Shown here piece after piece: positions 34,176 to 38,270 of a stretch of 38,270 nt of DNA. How positions within the stretch are numbered: position 1 is the stretch's first letter; every line of letters starts with the position of its first letter. Location of the stretch: positions 1-38,270 of the forward strand of contig CAZDAR010000024.1 of assembly GCA_964503665.1 (NCBI GenBank), read 5' to 3'. A program made the translations under genes and the position numbers. This DNA comes from 40-80 sp964503665. GTDB lineage: Bacteria > Bacteroidota > Bacteroidia > Flavobacteriales_D > Crocinitomicaceae. The notes beneath the pieces were generated by a model that saw nothing but the letters and a program-made list of their open reading frames with translations, was not told where the DNA came from and made no database searches.

Positions 34176-34750
34176 GAATAAATAAATTGTTCCACCTTTA
34201 TTTTAGCTTCAGCAACAGCCTCTTCTAAAACCTCATTAACGACAATAGTATCAAATTTTTCGACAAACGACATCTCGTATTTTGCTTTCGAAAGACGGAT
34301 TTGAATTTTTTCTTCAGTTTCTGTCGAACGATAACGCAATCTTTTCTCTAATACTTCAATAGATGGAGGAGCCACAAAAACAGCTAATGCTTGACCACCT
34401 AGCTTTTCTTTCAAATTCAATCCTCCAATCACATCCACATCAAAAATAACCACTTTCCCATCATCCCAAATACGCTGTACTTCGCTCTTTAAAGTTCCGT
34501 AAAAATGGTCTTTATAGACTTCTTCCCATTCAATGAATGCCTCTTTTTCAATTCTTTTTTTAAATTCTTCAGTGGACAAAAAGTAATAATCAACTCCGTT
34601 CTTTTCATTCTTTCGAGCCTTTCTATTACATGCTGAAACAGAAAACTTTAAATCGTCTATCTGCTTTAACAACGCATGAACAATAGTCGTCTTTCCAGCA
34701 CCAGAAGGAGCAGAGAAAATAACACATTTACCTTTTTGTAAAGATTCCAT
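34172..34750 (-). CDS. gmk: Guanylate kinase
   Basis: A 192-residue P-loop kinase. SAPSGAGKTT (13-22) is the Walker A loop, SACNRKARKNEKNGVDYYF the GMP-binding segment, and WEEVYKDHFYGT the following lid/GMP-binding part. VVIFDVDVIGGLNL is the Walker B region. It phosphorylates GMP and dGMP to the diphosphates. In place of the usual TR[PA] in the GMP-binding loop, the sequence reads CNRKAR, which still supplies the arginine. ATG overlaps the stop of yicC by one base, and nadD starts within its end, so translation is coupled across yicC-gmk-nadD. Confidence 0.95.
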   Translation of the reverse strand: MESLQKGKCVIFSAPSGAGKTTIVHALLKQIDDLKFSVSACNRKARKNEKNGVDYYFLSTEEFKKRIEKEAFIEWEEVYKDHFYGTLKSEVQRIWDDGKVVIFDVDVIGGLNLKEKLGGQALAVFVAPPSIEVLEKRLRYRSTETEEKIQIRLSKAKYEMSFVEKFDTIVVNEVLEEAVAEAKIKVEQFIYS

Positions 34751-35613
34751 TACAACGTATTTAATACTTGTTCTTTTATCTTTTCGAGCAAATCTTTCAT
34801 ATTTACCACTAACTTCTGAATCTCAGAATGATTACACTTACTCCCTAAGGTATTAATCTCCCGACCGATTTCTTGAGCAATAAAACCTAATTTCTTTCCA
34901 GGCTCATTTTCTTCGCGTATCGTTTTTAAGAAATAATCCAAATGATTCGTTAAACGCATTTTCTCCTCAGAAACGTCTAATTTCTCTAGATAGAAAATCA
35001 ATTCTTGGTGAAAACGCGTTTCGTCATACGTACCGATTTCATCTAATCCTTTTAATATTCGCTGACGAACGCTATCAATTCGTTCATCTTCATACTGTCC
35101 AACTTGTCCCAATAAAGAACGAATCTCTTCAATATATGCTGTAAACTCTTTCTCTAATGCAACACCTTCTTGACGGCGAAATTCGTTGACCAATTCACAT
35201 GCTTTTTTAGCAATATCAACTATTGTGACTTTATTTTCATTCGTTAATTCCGTTTCAGAAAGAATAAAGATTTCAGGCATACGAAGAATAAGTGATAAAT
35301 AATCTACCTCATTTTGTCCGATTATATCATTCGTGCTTTTTAGATCGTCATAGTAAGCTTTCGCTAATGCCTTATTGATTTGTGTTGGCGCACTATCCAA
35401 AGTAGAATCTACTGTAACTATTACGTCTATTTTCCCTCGCTTAAGTGCCTCACTTGCAGTCTGTCTGAAGGCTAATTCTAATTCTTTGTACTGATTTGGA
35501 ATCTTAGCATAAACGTCTGTTGTCTTACTGTTAAGGGTCCGTATTTCCACACTGATTGTTTTGTTAGCGACAGTTCCTATTGCCTTACCGTAACCGGTCA
35601 TTGAATATAGCAT
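34750..35613 (-). CDS. yicC: YicC family endoribonuclease
   Basis: A 287-residue member of the YicC family, usual length. The N-terminal signature MLYSMTGYGKA and the conserved EIRTLNSKTTDV block are present; the C-terminal half is helical, with RFHQELIFYLEKLDVSEEKMRL and the ending block GKKLGFIAQEIGREINTLGSKCN. E. coli YicC is a Mn-dependent endoribonuclease that affects small RNA turnover; whether this homologue acts the same way is inference. As in many bacteria it lies directly upstream of gmk, here overlapping by one base. Confidence 0.92.
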   Translation of the reverse strand: MLYSMTGYGKAIGTVANKTISVEIRTLNSKTTDVYAKIPNQYKELELAFRQTASEALKRGKIDVIVTVDSTLDSAPTQINKALAKAYYDDLKSTNDIIGQNEVDYLSLILRMPEIFILSETELTNENKVTIVDIAKKACELVNEFRRQEGVALEKEFTAYIEEIRSLLGQVGQYEDERIDSVRQRILKGLDEIGTYDETRFHQELIFYLEKLDVSEEKMRLTNHLDYFLKTIREENEPGKKLGFIAQEIGREINTLGSKCNHSEIQKLVVNMKDLLEKIKEQVLNTL

Positions 35614-35614
35614 C

Positions 35615-36148
35615 TTACCAATATTTTTTAATGAGTTTTTTTGATTTAATTCGGAATTTCTTGATCATTCCCTCTTTGGAAGATGAAGGAACTTTAAGCA
35701 AATGATAATCAATCATTTCATTTCCTCTATACACTTTAAACTCAAAAGTAACGTTCGATACCTCCTCCCGATAAATAGGAAAAAGATGTCCTAGCTTTAA
35801 TTCTTCCTCTAACGTGTATATTTGAGAAGCTGGTTTAAATTTCGTTTCATAGCCTCTAACAGAAAATAGGATGTAGGTGTCAAATCCACTCGCCTGAATA
35901 GCTTGTTGCACAGAATCATTGGCAAAAGTGGAAATATCAGAACCTTCTTTCAAATAATTCAAGGATGCTTTTGCTTTAATGTTATTTTCCAATAGGATTT
36001 CAGAGAGAAGAATTTCCATTTGAAAACGTTCATCTTTCCGATCGAATAAACCAACCACTACGACATTGGTCAATTTTGTTTTCTGTTGTGCAGTCACAAA
36101 TGTCTGAAACGATAGGAATAAAATGAATATCACTGTGATTTTTTTCAT
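35615..36148 (-). CDS. Small secreted protein of unknown function
   Basis: A 177-residue protein with a clear signal peptide (residues 1-20, cleavage in FVTAQQ). The mature part begins with a hydrophobic strand (TNVVVVGLFDRKDERF) and has mixed alpha/beta character; FDTYILFSVRGYE and a late FEFKVYRGNEMIDYHLL segment are the most structured parts. It resembles small periplasmic proteins that precede yicC in Bacteroidota, but I do not recognise a named family. It is the first gene of the six-gene minus-strand operon, one base upstream of yicC. Upstream lies a 268-base AT-rich intergenic region without an obvious TAnnTTTG box on this strand. Confidence 0.6.
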   Translation of the reverse strand: MKKITVIFILFLSFQTFVTAQQKTKLTNVVVVGLFDRKDERFQMEILLSEILLENNIKAKASLNYLKEGSDISTFANDSVQQAIQASGFDTYILFSVRGYETKFKPASQIYTLEEELKLGHLFPIYREEVSNVTFEFKVYRGNEMIDYHLLKVPSSSKEGMIKKFRIKSKKLIKKYW

Positions 36149-36416
36149 ATACTATAATTTATTAGCAATCTAATTAAGCGTTTGCGATAAGAAAAGGACT
36201 TAAAGCTATATTGGATAAATAAATAACGTGCAAATATAGGAATTATTAGCGGTTGAACAGTGCAATAAATAGTGCTATTTTGTTCATTATTTACAATTGT
36301 ATAGAGATGAATTCTTATAGTTTTGACTTTAATTTGAATGAAAGATTTTATTGACTTTGACATTACAATGACATTTATATTTTTTTTAATTACCTTTATC
36401 AAAAAATCAGTGCTAA

Positions 36417-37106
36417 ATGATGGATAAGTCTCACAAAAATGTCAGCTGTGAAACCTGTTCTGTGAAAGATTGTTCCTTATTCCAATCTTTTAGTGGAGAG
36501 GATTTGCGTCAGTTGGATAATGAAAAGACAAGCTCGTTTTATAAAAAGAATCAACCAGTATTCATAGAGGATACTTATCCAAGAGGCGTTTTTTGTATCA
36601 ATAGCGGAAAAGTAAAAATCTATTCCATTGGAGAGAATGGCAAAGAACAAATTATTCACATCGCCAAACAAGGAGAAGTAATTGGATTTAGATCACTGTT
36701 CAGCGATGAGCCCTATAAACTCTCAGGAACTGCACTAGAAGACTGCAACATCTGTTTTATTAAAAAAGAAGAATTTTACAAGCACTTAGAAACAAAGCCA
36801 ATTTTACTACAATCGGTTTTAAGGAATCTTTCGTTAGAATTGGGAGAGCGCGCTATCTTCATTAAAGATATGGCTCAAAAAACAGTTCGCGAGCGTTTAG
36901 CTACGGTATTACTAGTCTTAAAAAACATATACGAAGAAGAAATGATTAACCTCTCTCGTGAGGATATGGCAAACTTTGTTGGTACTGCGACCGAGACTGT
37001 TATTCGTCTTTTAAAAGAATTTAAAGAAGATAACTTGATTGAAATTCATGTTCGTAAAATAGAAATTACGAATCTAAAGCAATTACAAAGAGAAGCAGGG
37101 AATTGA
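36417..37106 (+). CDS. Crp/Fnr-family transcriptional regulator (FNR-like, Cys-rich N-terminus)
   Basis: A 229-residue regulator. The N-terminus carries a cysteine cluster C11-xx-C14-xxxx-C19, similar to the CxxCxxxxxC of FNR, and a fourth cysteine is available in the sensor domain (EDCNICFI). A cyclic-nucleotide-binding-type beta-roll follows (about 25-140); the cAMP-contacting arginine/serine of CRP is not conserved (KLSGTA instead of RSA), so cAMP binding is unlikely. The C-terminal helix-turn-helix (LSREDMANFVGTATETVIRLLKEF) keeps the E and R of FNR's ETISR recognition helix (ETVIR). I infer an oxygen- or redox-sensing regulator. Adjacent ATGs at 36417 and 36420; near-consensus TACCTTTA at 36391. 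Confidence 0.82.
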   Translation: MMDKSHKNVSCETCSVKDCSLFQSFSGEDLRQLDNEKTSSFYKKNQPVFIEDTYPRGVFCINSGKVKIYSIGENGKEQIIHIAKQGEVIGFRSLFSDEPYKLSGTALEDCNICFIKKEEFYKHLETKPILLQSVLRNLSLELGERAIFIKDMAQKTVRERLATVLLVLKNIYEEEMINLSREDMANFVGTATETVIRLLKEFKEDNLIEIHVRKIEITNLKQLQREAGN

Positions 37107-37126
37107 CACCATTTCATTACAAGCTA

Positions 37127-37972
37127 TTATCGAGACGGCTGAACGCAATTGTTGTGTTTACCTATCTGAATAGTCATCGTTAATCCAAAGAAAGCATACC
37201 AATCTTTTGTTTTAGAATTTCCCCTCACACCATAATCATTTTGATCTAAACTTCGATTCGATAAATCGGCTGCAATCGGACTACTTTCTTCACTCATACG
37301 AGCTTTGAGTACGTAAGTACTATTCTTCACATCGTCTAAATAATCGGTGAAGGTCATACGAATACCATATTCCAAACCTATACTAAAGCGATCGGTCGGT
37401 GAAAATTTAAATCCTAAACCTAAAGGAATACAAAGTTGAATTAAACTATACCGTTTTTCAGAACTTAACGCTGTACCCTGCCCTTCAGTTCCAATGTCTC
37501 GCAAGTTATACCATGAACCATCTATCTTCGCTTTGGGATTCATGTAAAAGACGCCAATTTGCGTGAGGATATAATGTGTGAACGAATATTTTCGATGTCC
37601 TAACTGATACTTTAGGTAATGAAATTCAACACCTGAAGAAACCTCTGCAATAATGGACTTAAATGATAAATTTCTATTGACTAACAATGGGTTCGAGCTT
37701 TTAGAATCGTCTCCAAATACTTTTCCTATACCAATATTTGTACGAACAACTACACGAGAATTAAGCGTGTAACGCATCAAGAACTGCCCCGCGGGAGAAG
37801 TGAAACGAAATTGTTTCTCTTGATTCAAATCACCAAAATAGTGGCTTCCTCCAAGCATAAATCCTAACTCTGTCCGTGACTTAGTGGTGAATTTCTGAGC
37901 ATAAGCACTGTCAACAAGTAGCAACAAAATAGCTATTACAAAAAAATATCGAAGTTGGAGTATTGAGTGCAT
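37127..37972 (-). CDS. DUF6089-type outer-membrane protein
   Basis: A beta-barrel protein of about 281 residues. The open frame extends to TTG 38011, but the ATG at 37972 gives a standard signal peptide (MHSILQLRYFF, then cleavage at AYAQ), so I choose it. The mature part starts with ELGFMLGGSHYFGDLNQ, the hallmark of the DUF6089 family of Bacteroidota, followed by alternating strands (FLMRYTLNSRVVVRTNIGIG, FKFSPTDRFSIGLEYGIRM) and a final barrel strand AFFGLTMTIQIGK. The function of the family is unknown to me; some barrel proteins of this kind sit near isoprenyl transferase genes in Bacteroidota, but here its neighbour is pnp. It converges on the FNR-like gene, 20 bases apart. Confidence 0.75.
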   Translation of the reverse strand: MHSILQLRYFFVIAILLLLVDSAYAQKFTTKSRTELGFMLGGSHYFGDLNQEKQFRFTSPAGQFLMRYTLNSRVVVRTNIGIGKVFGDDSKSSNPLLVNRNLSFKSIIAEVSSGVEFHYLKYQLGHRKYSFTHYILTQIGVFYMNPKAKIDGSWYNLRDIGTEGQGTALSSEKRYSLIQLCIPLGLGFKFSPTDRFSIGLEYGIRMTFTDYLDDVKNSTYVLKARMSEESSPIAADLSNRSLDQNDYGVRGNSKTKDWYAFFGLTMTIQIGKHNNCVQPSR

Positions 37973-38039
37973 AGTACAAAATAACGCTAAATAATAGAAA
38001 AAATTACACAAAAAGTGAAATTAAACGAAGTCCACAAAA

Positions 38040-38067
38040 AAATCCCTCTGTTTTCACAAAGGGATTT
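38040..38067 (-). terminator. Rho-independent terminator of pnp
   Basis: Inverted repeat AAATCCCT (38040-38047) and AGGGATTT (38060-38067) with a 12-base loop, followed on the minus strand by a T run. It lies about 20 bases beyond the pnp stop codon. Confidence 0.75.
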
Positions 38068-38086
38068 CCATTCTTATTAAAAAAGC

Positions 38087-38270
38087 TTATTCAGCTGATT
38101 TGTTTTCTGTTTTTTCTGGTCTTGGAAGTAAAACCTTGCGAGACAATTTCCATTTTCTAGTTTTAGGATCTTTTCCTACTACTTTGAAAGTCAATATTTC
38201 GCCTTCTTTCACCACACTTTCCATCTTGTCTACTTTCTCCCAAGAGAATTCAGAAATATGAATCAATCCG
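38087..38270 (-). CDS. pnp: Polyribonucleotide nucleotidyltransferase (PNPase), 3' end only
   Basis: The last 61 codons of a gene that continues beyond the window edge. The visible protein reads GLIHISEFSWEKVDKME, VGKDPKTRKWKLSRKVLLP and a charged tail to the stop at 38087-38089. This is an S1 RNA-binding domain ending in the SRKVLLPRPEK motif, typical of the C-terminus of Bacteroidota PNPase, which degrades RNA 3' to 5' by phosphorolysis. Ribosomal protein S1 also contains S1 domains but does not end with this motif, so pnp is preferred. A terminator follows. Confidence 0.75.
   Translation of the reverse strand, partial: GLIHISEFSWEKVDKMESVVKEGEILTFKVVGKDPKTRKWKLSRKVLLPRPEKTENKSAE

Noticed and set aside
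36145..36402. 85-codon minus-strand reading frame upstream of the FNR-like gene
   Set aside because: Composition is low-complexity AT-rich with no family resemblance; it covers the intergenic control region.
36417..37106. The Crp/Fnr protein as the cAMP effector of the cyclase at 14261
   Set aside because: The cAMP-binding arginine/serine pair is absent and the N-terminal cysteines point to redox sensing.
1..38270. Mobile element, prophage, CRISPR or defence island
   Set aside because: No transposase, integrase, recombinase, regularly spaced repeats, tRNA attachment site or defence-type gene was found; gene content is metabolic, envelope and respiratory.

Overview
The window is a low-GC (roughly 35%) chromosomal segment of a Bacteroidota bacterium, most likely Flavobacteriales. 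Support for this: a type IX secretion (T9SS) C-terminal sorting domain, a DUF6089-type outer-membrane protein, the paired subunit III/subunit IV/SCO cytochrome oxidase block, the Bacteroidota form of XseA (RGGGGEVG), several exact TAnnTTTG -7 promoter boxes, and almost no Shine-Dalgarno sequences. Family level is inference only. No tRNA, rRNA, CRISPR array, insertion sequence or phage module was seen. Most of the window is ordinary core genome.

Layout. 1-4.9 kb (+): radical SAM/SPASM protein, GT39-type membrane glycosyltransferase, enoyl-CoA hydratase, Wzx-like flippase. 5-11 kb: three POT-family peptide symporters on the minus strand, with a frameshifted acyltransferase-3 gene inserted on the plus strand. 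11.2-12.7 kb: a TatD-like hydrolase, then 850 bp of gene debris including a decayed beta-helix surface-protein gene. 12.7-20.1 kb (+): tcdA, panB, a receiver-like/class III cyclase/HD protein, an ECF sigma factor overlapping a protein with an N-terminal cytoplasmic part, one transmembrane helix and a C-terminal beta-barrel, then a lipoprotein and a T9SS cargo protein. 20.1-23.7 kb: xseA (-), an outer-membrane barrel protein and waaA (+). 23.8-28 kb (+): cyoE and a cytochrome oxidase assembly/structural operon. 28-31.2 kb: plsC (-), trpS and an OppA-like lipoprotein (+). 31.2-36.1 kb (-): six-gene operon of secreted protein, yicC, gmk, nadD, Wzz-like, O-antigen ligase-like. 36.4-38.3 kb: an FNR-like regulator (+), a DUF6089 protein (-) and the 3' end of pnp (-).

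How they work together. Peptide uptake (POT proteins, perhaps the OppA-like lipoprotein), envelope polysaccharide synthesis (flippase, WaaA, Wzz/O-antigen ligase-like pair, GT39) and aerobic respiration (CyoE, two subunits III, subunit IV, SCO) are the main themes. The FNR-like regulator may sense oxygen or redox, but nothing here shows that it controls the oxidase genes.

Most unusual signals: (1) both cytochrome oxidase subunit III genes carry a large hydrophilic insertion at the same topological site, each made of internal repeats; (2) the ECF sigma / inner-membrane-to-barrel protein / lipoprotein / T9SS-cargo block looks like a compact envelope-signalling unit, next to a cyclase with a degenerate receiver domain; (3) two broken genes show several one-base losses, mostly next to short homopolymers, which are either real decay or assembly error.
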